64,000 nucleotides of DNA, taken from contig JACQON010000021.1 of the NCBI GenBank assembly GCA_016202545.1, positions 32,639-96,638 of the forward strand, read 5' to 3'. Made by a program: the position numbers and the translations under genes. This DNA comes from Chloroflexota bacterium (GTDB lineage: Bacteria; Chloroflexota; Dehalococcoidia; Dehalococcoidales; JACQON01). Below the pieces are notes generated by a model. That model saw only the letters and a list, made by a program, of their open reading frames with translations. It was not told the origin of the DNA and did not search any database. Below are positions 27,321 to 35,162 of the stretch, piece after piece (position 1 is the first letter of the stretch; each line of letters begins with the position of its first letter).

Positions 27321-27358
27321 AATAAATGCTAACTCTAGTATACGTGAATACAGTGGTA
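27321..27358 (-). promoter_or_regulatory. second C-box-like operator in front of the methyltransferase
   Basis: Read on the minus strand, 27321-27343 gives GTATACTAGAGTTAGCATTT, near-identical to the block before the C gene. On the plus strand GCTAACTCTAGT (27328-27339) and AATACAGTGGTA (27347-27358) keep the same 7-nt spacing; the second arm is weaker. Confidence 0.55.
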
Positions 27359-27452
27359 TAAGCAAGTGCTTTCGCCAATTAAACCTATATATTGCCATCA
27401 CTGTTAATGCCTAAAAAATTCAACTTGACCCACTACCTCAAAAAGCGCAACC

Positions 27453-27481
27453 TTGACTTGTCGCTCGATATAAGGTAAACT
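27453..27481 (+). promoter_or_regulatory. sigma70-type promoter of the Wood-Ljungdahl operon
   Basis: TTGACT - 17 bp - TAAACT lies ~100 bp upstream of cooC. The transcript would start near 27488, just before the long leader hairpin. Confidence 0.6.
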
Positions 27482-27508
27482 AATACTTGGGCATTGGTTG
27501 GCGAGATG

Positions 27509-27549
27509 AATTAAAGCTGAGACTTCAGGGGAAGCTCTCAGCTTTAATT
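27509..27549 (+). promoter_or_regulatory. long leader hairpin before cooC
   Basis: AATTAAAGCTGAGA and its exact complement TCTCAGCTTTAATT flank CTTCAGGGGAAGC, which itself folds CTTC/GAAG. The hairpin has 14+4 bp and no T-run. It sits between promoter and start codon, so it may be an attenuator, a stability element or an operator. Confidence 0.55.
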
Positions 27550-27578
27550 GTGCAGATTATGACAAAGAAAAGGGCGTG

Positions 27579-28379
27579 ATGAAGATTGCTATCAGCGGAA
27601 AGGGCGGCGTAGGCAAGACAACGCTGGCCGCACTCCTTTCCAGGGCTTTTGCTGAATCTGGTTACTCCGTACTAGCTATAGATGCTGACCCCAACGCTGG
27701 CCTGGCTGCCACCCTCGGCTTCCCCCACCCCGAGAAAATAACCCCCATATCTGAAATGAGCGCTCTCATTGAAGAGAGGACAGGAGCGCGACCCGGCCAG
27801 GTGGGGGCTTTTTTCAAGCTGAACCCCCGTGTGGATGATTTGCCCGATAGATACAGCGTGCAGTATAATGGTATTAGACTGATGGTGATGGGGGGGGTCA
27901 AAAGGGGAGGCAGCGGCTGTTACTGCCCGGAGAACACGTTACTGGCATCCCTTATCACCCACCTTCTGCTGGCAAGAGACGAGGTAGTCGTCATTGACAT
28001 GGAGGCGGGGATAGAACACCTGGGTCGGGGGACCGCCAGGGCAGTAGACAAGCTTCTTATAGTGGTGGAGCCAGGACGGCGAAGCATCGAGACCGCTTTC
28101 AGAATCGACCGGCTGGCGCGGGACATCGGCCTACGGAATATTGCCGTCATCGGCAACAAGATTCGCAGCCAGTCAGATAAGGAATTCCTTATCTCCAGCC
28201 TGACCGACTTTGAGCTCATCGGTTTCATTCCTTATGACCGGGCGCTGGTTGATGCTGACCTGGCCAACCGGCCGCTGGCCGATTCCAGCCAGCAGGTCAT
28301 CGCCGAAGTGAAAAACGTCTATCATGCCCTGCTGTCAACCGCCGGGAAGCTGGCAGAGCGGGGAAAGCAGGTCTCATAA
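27579..28379 (+). CDS. cooC: CooC/AcsF-type nickel-insertion ATPase (first copy)
   Basis: A 266-aa P-loop ATPase of the MinD/CooC group, which helps load nickel into CODH or ACS. A deviant Walker A (GKGGVGKTTLAALL) is followed by AIDADPNAG and the metal-binding CxC of SGCYCPENTLL, then VIDMEAGIEHLGRGTARAVD, the CooC signature. ATG 27579 is preferred over GTG 27576 because AAGGGC needs the spacing. It is the first gene of the acs operon behind a promoter and hairpin leader. A paralog (30260) lies two genes downstream. Confidence 0.9.
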   Translation: MKIAISGKGGVGKTTLAALLSRAFAESGYSVLAIDADPNAGLAATLGFPHPEKITPISEMSALIEERTGARPGQVGAFFKLNPRVDDLPDRYSVQYNGIRLMVMGGVKRGGSGCYCPENTLLASLITHLLLARDEVVVIDMEAGIEHLGRGTARAVDKLLIVVEPGRRSIETAFRIDRLARDIGLRNIAVIGNKIRSQSDKEFLISSLTDFELIGFIPYDRALVDADLANRPLADSSQQVIAEVKNVYHALLSTAGKLAERGKQVS

Positions 28380-28472
28380 CCAAGAAACAGAGGCCAATCA
28401 CCTGGTATAGCGGGTGTAAAAGTAATAATCAAGGTCGAGCCCTGGAAAATATTTTAGGATAAGGAGGACTGT

Positions 28473-30236
28473 GTGCCCTACGATGCAACCAAGCTGAAGG
28501 ACTGGCAGATTGCGGAACTTGCCGAGCAGAATATGCCAATTCCAGATGACTGGCGGGAGAGGCTGGGTCTGCAAAAGGACGAAGTCGTTCCCTATGGCAG
28601 GCTGTGCAAGCTGGACTTCATGAAAATCATGAAGCGCTTGAAGAACAGGACGGATGGCAGGTATATCGAGGTCACCGCCATAACCCCGACGCCACTGGGT
28701 GAAGGTAAGAGCACCACCACCATGGGTATTATAGAAGGCCTGGGCAAGCGGGGCGTAAATGTTGGCGGCTGCATCCGCCAGCCCTCTGGCGGCCCCACCA
28801 TGAACATCAAAGGGACCGCCGCCGGCGGCGGCAATGCCCTGCTTATCCCGATGACGGAATTCTCCATGGGTCTCACCGGCGACATCAACGATATCATGAA
28901 CGCCCATAACCTGGCCATGGTCGCCCTGACCTCCAGGATGCAGCACGAGCGTAACTACGATGATGAGCAACTGCAGAGGCTCACCGGCATGCGCCGCTTG
29001 AATATAGACCCGACCAGGGTGGAGATGGGCTGGATTATGGACTTCTGCGCCCAGAGCCTGCGCAATATCGTCATCGGCCTCGGTGGCCGCCAGGATGGCT
29101 ATACCATGCAGTCCAAATTCGGTATCGCCGTCAGCTCCGAGCTAATGGCGATGCTGGCCATCGTCAGAGACCTGGCTGACCTGCGGAAAAGAATGGACAA
29201 AATCACCGTAGCCTTTGATAAAAAAGGCAATCCGGTTACCACCGGCGACTTGGAGGTGGGTGGGGCCATGACCGCCTGGATGCGCAACGCCATCAATCCC
29301 ACGCTGGGCTGTACCGTGGAGTATCAGCCATGCATGGTGCACGCCGGCCCGTTCGCTAATATCGCCGTGGGGCAGTCATCCATTATCGCTGACCGTCTCG
29401 GCCTGAAGATGTTCGATTATCACGTCACCGAGAGCGGTTTTGCCGCTGACATCGGTTTCGAAAAGTTCTGGAACGTCAAAAGCCGCCTCAGCGGTCTCAA
29501 GCCTGATGTATCGGTCCTGGTTACTACCATTCGGGCGCTGAAAATGCACGGCGGCGGCCCCAAGGTGGTAGCCGGCTTACCTCTGCCTGATGCCTACGCC
29601 AAAGAGGACTTGAAGCTCCTTGAGAAAGGCCTGCCCAATATGCTGCATCACATCAACACCATCCGCACCGCCGGCATCAGCCCGGTGGTATGCATCAACT
29701 GCTTCCACACCGATACCAAGGACGAGATTGCCATGGTGCGGAAGGCGGCTGAAGCCGCCGGCGCGCGCTGCGCTGTGTCCACGCACTGGGCCGATGGCGG
29801 CGACGGCGCCCTGGAGCTGGCCGATGCCGTGATGGATGCGGCAAAGGAGGAGTCCGAGTTCAAATTCCTCTATCCTCTGGACATGAAGCTCCGCCAGCGC
29901 GTAGAAAAAATCGCCAAAGTGGTCTACGGCGCTGATGGTGTAGCCTGGAGCCCCGATGCTGAGGCCAAGGCGAAGGCGCTGGAGTCTGACCCCAAGTACG
30001 ATGACTATGCCACCATGATGGTCAAGACCCATCTTTCCCTGACTCACGACCCCTCCCTCAAGGGTGTCCCCAAGGGGTGGACTCTGCCCATACGCGACGT
30101 GCTGATTTACTCCGGAGCCAAATTCCTTTGCCCGTGCGCTGGGGCTATCAGCCTGATGCCGGGGACTTCATCCGACCCGGCTTTCAGACGGGTTGACGTT
30201 GATGTCAAGACCGGGAAGGTGACCGGGCTATTCTAA
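28473..30236 (+). CDS. fhs: formate-tetrahydrofolate ligase
   Basis: ATP-dependent activation of formate on tetrahydrofolate, the first methyl-branch step after formate formation. The 587 aa has the P-loop [37 protein letters not shown], the [19 protein letters not shown] region, and [10 protein letters not shown]-like [12 protein letters not shown]. It is slightly longer than the usual ~557 aa. A strong AAGGAGGA site precedes the GTG start. It lies between the two cooC-like genes in the acs operon. Confidence 0.97.
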   Translation: MPYDATKLKDWQIAELAEQNMPIPDDWRERLGLQKDEVVPYGRLCKLDFMKIMKRLKNRTDGRYIEVTAITPTPLGEGKSTTTMGIIEGLGKRGVNVGGCIRQPSGGPTMNIKGTAAGGGNALLIPMTEFSMGLTGDINDIMNAHNLAMVALTSRMQHERNYDDEQLQRLTGMRRLNIDPTRVEMGWIMDFCAQSLRNIVIGLGGRQDGYTMQSKFGIAVSSELMAMLAIVRDLADLRKRMDKITVAFDKKGNPVTTGDLEVGGAMTAWMRNAINPTLGCTVEYQPCMVHAGPFANIAVGQSSIIADRLGLKMFDYHVTESGFAADIGFEKFWNVKSRLSGLKPDVSVLVTTIRALKMHGGGPKVVAGLPLPDAYAKEDLKLLEKGLPNMLHHINTIRTAGISPVVCINCFHTDTKDEIAMVRKAAEAAGARCAVSTHWADGGDGALELADAVMDAAKEESEFKFLYPLDMKLRQRVEKIAKVVYGADGVAWSPDAEAKAKALESDPKYDDYATMMVKTHLSLTHDPSLKGVPKGWTLPIRDVLIYSGAKFLCPCAGAISLMPGTSSDPAFRRVDVDVKTGKVTGLF

Positions 30237-30259
30237 CCGTTAATTCGAGGGGGTAACAG

Positions 30260-31042
30260 GTGAGCTTTAGCATCGCTGTGGCTGGAAAGGGAGGCACTGG
30301 CAAGACCTCCATCACCAGCCTGGTTATTCGCTACCTCGCCAGGAATGGCAAGGGGCCGATTCTGGCGGTTGACGCTGACGCCAATGCTAACCTGGGGGAT
30401 AGCCTGGGGTTGAAGGTGAGCCAGACCATCGGCGCGATAATCGCCTCATTTAACCAGGAAAAGATAAACATCCCTCCCGGGATGACCAAGGAGGCCTACC
30501 TGGAGTTCAAACTGAACGAGGCTATCATGGAGAACCCGGGGCTTGACCTGATAACCATGGGGCGGGGAGAAGGCCCGGATTGCTACTGCTACCCCAACCT
30601 GCTGTTGAGAAAGTTCATTGATAGCCTGTCCAGGAACTACGCCTATATCGTTATGGACAACGAGGCCGGGATGGAGCACCTGTCCCGGAGGACCACCCAG
30701 AATATTGACGCCCTGCTCCTCATCTCCGACCACTCGGTGAAGGGAGTGCGCACCCTCGCTCGCATCAGAGAGTTGGTCTCCGAGCTCAACCTGGCGGTCA
30801 AGAGACAGGTGGTCATAATCAACCTTGTGCCCGGCGGCATAGACCCCCTGATTGCCGGGGAGATGGACAGGCTGGGAATCAAGCCCACGGCCACCGTGCC
30901 CCTGGACAAGGAGATATATGAGTACGACCTCAAGCAAAAGAGCCTGCTTGACTTGCACGATGGCTCGGCCGCGGTGAAGGCAATAGATGATTTGATGGCC
31001 CAAATCCTTCAAGGACAGGTTACCGCTACAAGAACGGGTTAG
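30260..31042 (+). CDS. second CooC/AcsF-type ATPase
   Basis: A 260-aa paralog of the upstream cooC, recognisable by GKGGTGKTSITSLV, AVDADANANLGDSLG, a CxC pair in DCYCYPNLLLRKF and VMDNEAGMEHLSRRTTQNID. The two may serve different sites, for example nickel in the C-cluster of CODH versus the A-cluster of ACS, as proposed for CooC and AcsF. Which one does which cannot be told here. It starts at GTG, 23 nt after fhs, with GGGGGTAACAG upstream. Confidence 0.88.
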   Translation: MSFSIAVAGKGGTGKTSITSLVIRYLARNGKGPILAVDADANANLGDSLGLKVSQTIGAIIASFNQEKINIPPGMTKEAYLEFKLNEAIMENPGLDLITMGRGEGPDCYCYPNLLLRKFIDSLSRNYAYIVMDNEAGMEHLSRRTTQNIDALLLISDHSVKGVRTLARIRELVSELNLAVKRQVVIINLVPGGIDPLIAGEMDRLGIKPTATVPLDKEIYEYDLKQKSLLDLHDGSAAVKAIDDLMAQILQGQVTATRTG

Positions 31043-31053
31043 GAGCGTTAAAG

Positions 31054-31941
31054 ATGACGGCACAGATTATCAGCGGCACTGAGATTGCCAAACAGATTCG
31101 AGAAGAGTTGAAACAGGAAATCGCCGGGCTCAAGCAGAAACATAACCTGGTGCCGGGGCTGGCCACTGTCCTGGTGGGTGAAGACCCGGCATCCCAGGTC
31201 TACGTTGGGCAGAAGGAGAAGACCTGCCAGGCCCTGGGCATGTACTCGGAGAGGCATGACCTGCCGGCGGATACCGCCGAGGCAGCGCTGCTCTCTCTGG
31301 TGGACAGGCTGAATAAAGACCCTAAAGTTCATGGCATCCTGGTGCAGTTACCCCTGCCCAAACACATCAATGAGACCAGGGTGCTGTATGCCATCGACCC
31401 GAAAAAGGACGTTGACGGCTTCCATCCGGTGAACGTGGGTAAGCTGATGATAGGCGAGCCGGACTATATACCGTGCACCCCTCACGGAATCTGGCAGCTC
31501 CTGGTGCGCTCCGGGGCGCAGGTTGAAGGGGCGGAGGTTGTAGTCGTTGGCAGAAGCAATATCGTGGGCAAGCCCATAGCCAATATCCTGCTTCAAAAGA
31601 AGAAGGGAGCTAATGCCACGGTCACCGTATGCCATACCGGCACCAGGGACATCGCTTTCCATACCAGACGGGCGGATATACTTATCGTGGCCGCGGGTAG
31701 GCCCAAGGCGGTCACCGCCGATATGGTCAAGGAAGGCGTGGTGGTGATTGACGTGGGCGTCAACCGGATAGGGAAGGCTGAATCGGGCAAGGATATACTG
31801 GTGGGAGACGTTGACTTTGATGCCGTCAAGGAAAAGGCCAGTGCCATTACTCCGGTGCCCGGAGGCGTAGGGCCGATGACCATAACCATGCTAATGCTGA
31901 ATACGGTCAAGGCAGCCAAGCTGGCTGCCGGACTATCCTGA
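31054..31941 (+). CDS. folD: bifunctional methylene-THF dehydrogenase / methenyl-THF cyclohydrolase
   Basis: Interconverts formyl-, methenyl- and methylene-tetrahydrofolate. The 295-aa protein has YVGQKEKTCQALGM with the catalytic Tyr/Lys, the signature PLPKHINETRVL, DVDGFHPVNVGKL, and VVVGRSNIVGKPIANILL for NADP binding. It has the usual length. It continues the methyl branch started by fhs. No methylene-THF reductase (metF/metV) is found in the window, so that step is encoded elsewhere. Confidence 0.96.
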   Translation: MTAQIISGTEIAKQIREELKQEIAGLKQKHNLVPGLATVLVGEDPASQVYVGQKEKTCQALGMYSERHDLPADTAEAALLSLVDRLNKDPKVHGILVQLPLPKHINETRVLYAIDPKKDVDGFHPVNVGKLMIGEPDYIPCTPHGIWQLLVRSGAQVEGAEVVVVGRSNIVGKPIANILLQKKKGANATVTVCHTGTRDIAFHTRRADILIVAAGRPKAVTADMVKEGVVVIDVGVNRIGKAESGKDILVGDVDFDAVKEKASAITPVPGGVGPMTITMLMLNTVKAAKLAAGLS

Positions 31942-31956
31942 GGGGGTGACAGAGCT

Positions 31957-32175
31957 ATGAAGTACAAGGTTAAAACACGGAAGTCGCCCGGTCGTGAGAC
32001 GGTAGAGGTGCTGGGAGAGACCTTTGAGCAAGGTAAGCCCGAGGACAAGGACATGGGCAGATGGAGACAGAAGCTGGGCAGCAGAGGGGACCGGCTCAAG
32101 TACCTGGAGACCGGTGAGAGGTACTGGTTCGGGAAAGAGTGGTATGGCAGCGAGAAGCGGAAAATCCCAGCATAG
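31957..32175 (+). CDS. 72-aa unknown protein embedded in the acs operon
   Basis: A strongly basic and charged small protein of unknown function. It begins MKYKVKTRKSPGRETVEVLG, has GETFEQGKPEDKDMGRWRQ, and ends YWFGKEWYGSEKRKIPA. There are no cysteines, so a metal-binding role is not suggested. A GAGGGGGTGAC ribosome site lies upstream, and spacing to folD (15 nt) and acsD (12 nt) is tight, as for an operon member. Codon use resembles the flanking genes. It may be an accessory of CODH/ACS assembly, but nothing in the sequence proves this. Confidence 0.7.
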   Translation: MKYKVKTRKSPGRETVEVLGETFEQGKPEDKDMGRWRQKLGSRGDRLKYLETGERYWFGKEWYGSEKRKIPA

Positions 32176-32187
32176 GCAAGGAGGCAG

Positions 32188-33144
32188 ATGATGGCGCTTG
32201 ATATTCCTAAAGTAGCGTATTCCGGCAAGATTAGGGAGGTAAAGCTGGGCAGCGGCGCCAGGGCGGTCACCGTTGGCGGAGAAACAGCCTATCCCTTTCA
32301 CCTGTTTGAAGGGGCAATGCCCAACTTGCCCGTGATTGCCATGGAGGTCTACGATGCCCCGCCGGCAGAGTGGCCGGAGGCAGCGCTGGAGCCTTTTGCC
32401 GGGGTGACCGATGACCCGGTCGCCTGGGCGAAGAAATGCATAGATGACTACGGGGCGGAGATGATTTGCCTTCAGCTAATCAGCACCGACCCCAACGGCC
32501 TCAATCGCAGCGCTGAGGAAGCCGCCGCCGTGGCAAAGAAGGTGGCTGATGCTATTGATGTGCCGTTAATCGTCTGGGGCACCGCCAACCATGACAAGGA
32601 TACCGAGGTTCTCAGAAGAGTATGCGAGGTATGCCAGGGAAAGAGCCTCATCATCGGACCGGTCGAGGAAGGAGACCACAAGAAGATTGGCGCTGCGGCC
32701 ATCGGCTACCGCCATACCGTGACGGCGTCAACGCCGATAGACATAAACCTGGCCAAGCAACTCAACATCCTGCTCGGCAACCTGGGCGTACCTGACGAGC
32801 TGCTGGTGATGGACCCCACCGTCAGCGGCATAGGCTACGGCATTGAATATGCCTATTCGGTGATGGAAAGGATAAGGATGGCCGCCCTGACCCAGCAGGA
32901 CGAGAAGCTCCAGTTGCCGCTCATCTGCAACCTGGGCAAAGAGGTGTGGAAATGCAAGGAGGTCAAGATTCCAGAGGCAGATGCCCCCGCGCTGGGGGAT
33001 GCCAGGAAGCGGGGCATTTTGCTCGAAGCCATGTCAGCCACCTGTCTGCTTATGACCGGGGCTGATGTGCTCATCATGAGGCACCCGGAGGCGATAAGGC
33101 TGGTACGGGAGACCATCGCTGAGCTTGCCGGGAAGACCAAGTAG
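32188..33144 (+). CDS. acsD: CODH/ACS delta subunit (corrinoid/iron-sulfur protein, small subunit)
   Basis: The small subunit of the corrinoid Fe-S protein that carries the methyl group to ACS. The 318-aa TIM barrel shows FHLFEGAMPN near the start, WAKKCIDDYGAEMICLQLIS, LLVMDPTVSGIGYGIEYAYSVMER, and ADVLIMRHPEAIRLVRE at the end. Two starts are possible (ATG ATG) behind AGGAGGCAG. It is followed 16 nt later by acsA, then acsB, acsC, acsE. Confidence 0.95.
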   Translation: MMALDIPKVAYSGKIREVKLGSGARAVTVGGETAYPFHLFEGAMPNLPVIAMEVYDAPPAEWPEAALEPFAGVTDDPVAWAKKCIDDYGAEMICLQLISTDPNGLNRSAEEAAAVAKKVADAIDVPLIVWGTANHDKDTEVLRRVCEVCQGKSLIIGPVEEGDHKKIGAAAIGYRHTVTASTPIDINLAKQLNILLGNLGVPDELLVMDPTVSGIGYGIEYAYSVMERIRMAALTQQDEKLQLPLICNLGKEVWKCKEVKIPEADAPALGDARKRGILLEAMSATCLLMTGADVLIMRHPEAIRLVRETIAELAGKTK

Positions 33145-33160
33145 AGATTGGAGGGGTATG

Positions 33161-35122
33161 ATGGCAGAGAAAGAAGCTAAAAGCATTGACCAGGCTACGC
33201 TTGAGATGCTGGAAAAGGCGGCCCAGGATGGGGCCCGGGTTGTCTTTGAGCGGGCGGAAACCACCAGGCCCTGTCCCATCGGCGCTGACGGCATGTGCTG
33301 CAGCCTATGCGCCATGGGGCCGTGCCGGGTCCAACCGCCTAAAGGTAAGGAAGAGACGCTAGAGGAGAGGCGAAAGCGGGTCGGCGTCTGCGGCGCTACT
33401 CCTGAGACCATCTCCGCGCGTAACTTCGTCCGTAAGGCAGCCGCCGGGACGGCGTCCCACGGCGACCACGGACGTGTCATGGCCAAGTTCTTCCTGGCGG
33501 TGGCCAAAGGCGAGGCTCCAGGATACGAAATAAAGGATGAGCAGAAGCTGCTGCAACTGGCGCTTGACCTGGGCGTCACCATCGGCGACCGCAGCAACGA
33601 GGAGGTAGCCATTGACATCGCCAATCTCCTGGTAAAGGAGTTCGGCAAGCAGGAGGGAGAGCTGCTGTTCCTGAAGCGGGCGCCCCTAAAGCGGCAGGAG
33701 CTGTGGCGGAAGCAGGGCGTCGCCCCCCGCGGCATAGACATAGAGGTGGCCGAGTCCATGCACCGCACCCATATGGGTACTGACCAGGACTACCAGGACC
33801 TCCTTAAGAACGCCGTCAAGGTATCCCTGGCTGACGGCTGGGGAGGCAGCATGATTGCCACCGAAGTGCAGGACATTATCTTCGGTACGCCAGCGCCGCT
33901 GCTGAGCCAGATAAACCTCGGTGTGCTCAAGGATGACGAGGTAAATATCATCATCCACGGCCACGAGCCGCAGTTGGCGGAGATGATGGCCGTCGCCGCT
34001 CAAAGCCCTGATATGATAGCCTACGCCAAGTCCAAGGGGGCCAAAGGGATAAACCTGGCCGGCATGTGCTGCACCGCCAACGAGATGCTGATGCGCCACG
34101 GGGTGCCCATCGCCGGGAACTTCCTCCAGCAGGAGCTGGCGATAGTCACCGGGGCACTAGAAGCCATGGTGGTTGACGTCCAGTGTATCATGCAGGGGCT
34201 GGTGGACACGGCCAGGTGCTACCATACCAAGGTCATCACCACTGACCCCAGGGCCAAGATTCAGGGCGCCACCCACATGGAATTTCACGAGCATGAAGCC
34301 CTCGAGTCGGCCAAGGCCATAATCAAGATGGCGGTGGACAACTTCGTCAACCGGGGCAAGAACGTCCGCATTCCCAAGCAGAAAACTGACATGATTGCTG
34401 GCTTCAGCCACGAGACCATTAACTACCTTCTGGGCGGCCTGTTCCGCGCCTCTTACCGGCCATTGAACGATAACATCATCAACGGACGCATCCGTGGCGT
34501 GGCCGCCGTGGTTGGCTGCAATAACCCGCGGGTGACCCATGACAGCGGCAACCTGGCTATGGTCAAGGAGCTTATTAAGAACGATGTCCTGGTGCTGCAG
34601 ACCGGGTGTATGGCCATGGCCAGCGCTAAAGCGGGGCTGATGCTGCCGGAGGCAGCCGTCCAGTTTGCCGGCGACGGGTTAGCCTCGGTGTGTGAGGCCG
34701 TCGGCATACCGCCGGTATTGCACATGGGCGCCTGTATTGATAACAGCCGCATCCTGATGTCGGCCACGGCTATGGTCAAGGACGGCGGCCTGGGCGATGA
34801 CATCAGCGATTTGCCCGTAGCCGCGGCAGCCCCTGAGTGGATGAGCGAGAAGGCAATCACTATCGGCCAGTACGCCGTTGCTTCAGGCATATTCACCGTG
34901 TTCGGAGTCAACTGGCCCACCATCGGCAGCAAAGAGGTGACCGATTTCATGTTCAAGGACTTCGAGGAGATATATGGCGGCATGTGGGCCTTCGAGCCTG
35001 ACCCCGTCAAGGCGGCCCATCTCATGATTGCCCACATTGATAAGAAACGGAAGGCGCTCGGAATTGACAAGGCCAGGGAGAGGGTTCTCTACGATATGGC
35101 GATGAGGCGCGAGCTTGTCTAG
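33161..35122 (+). CDS. acsA: anaerobic carbon-monoxide dehydrogenase catalytic subunit
   Basis: The Ni-Fe CO dehydrogenase (CooS/AcsA) that reduces CO2 to CO for the acetyl-CoA synthase. The 653 aa has the N-terminal Fe-S ligands of MCCSLCAMGPCRV, GVCGAT, HGHEPQL, MCCTANEML, GCNNPRVTHDSGNLAM, TGCMAMASAKAGLML and HMGACIDNSRI, giving the full set for clusters B, C and D. The start ATG 33161 fits GGAGG at 6 nt; ATG 33158 is possible. acsB follows after 40 nt. Its nickel maturation is probably served by the two cooC genes upstream. Confidence 0.97.
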   Translation: MAEKEAKSIDQATLEMLEKAAQDGARVVFERAETTRPCPIGADGMCCSLCAMGPCRVQPPKGKEETLEERRKRVGVCGATPETISARNFVRKAAAGTASHGDHGRVMAKFFLAVAKGEAPGYEIKDEQKLLQLALDLGVTIGDRSNEEVAIDIANLLVKEFGKQEGELLFLKRAPLKRQELWRKQGVAPRGIDIEVAESMHRTHMGTDQDYQDLLKNAVKVSLADGWGGSMIATEVQDIIFGTPAPLLSQINLGVLKDDEVNIIIHGHEPQLAEMMAVAAQSPDMIAYAKSKGAKGINLAGMCCTANEMLMRHGVPIAGNFLQQELAIVTGALEAMVVDVQCIMQGLVDTARCYHTKVITTDPRAKIQGATHMEFHEHEALESAKAIIKMAVDNFVNRGKNVRIPKQKTDMIAGFSHETINYLLGGLFRASYRPLNDNIINGRIRGVAAVVGCNNPRVTHDSGNLAMVKELIKNDVLVLQTGCMAMASAKAGLMLPEAAVQFAGDGLASVCEAVGIPPVLHMGACIDNSRILMSATAMVKDGGLGDDISDLPVAAAAPEWMSEKAITIGQYAVASGIFTVFGVNWPTIGSKEVTDFMFKDFEEIYGGMWAFEPDPVKAAHLMIAHIDKKRKALGIDKARERVLYDMAMRRELV

Positions 35123-35162
35123 GCGCCGGGCTGAGCATGATACAGGAGGGAGGTTGACATAG

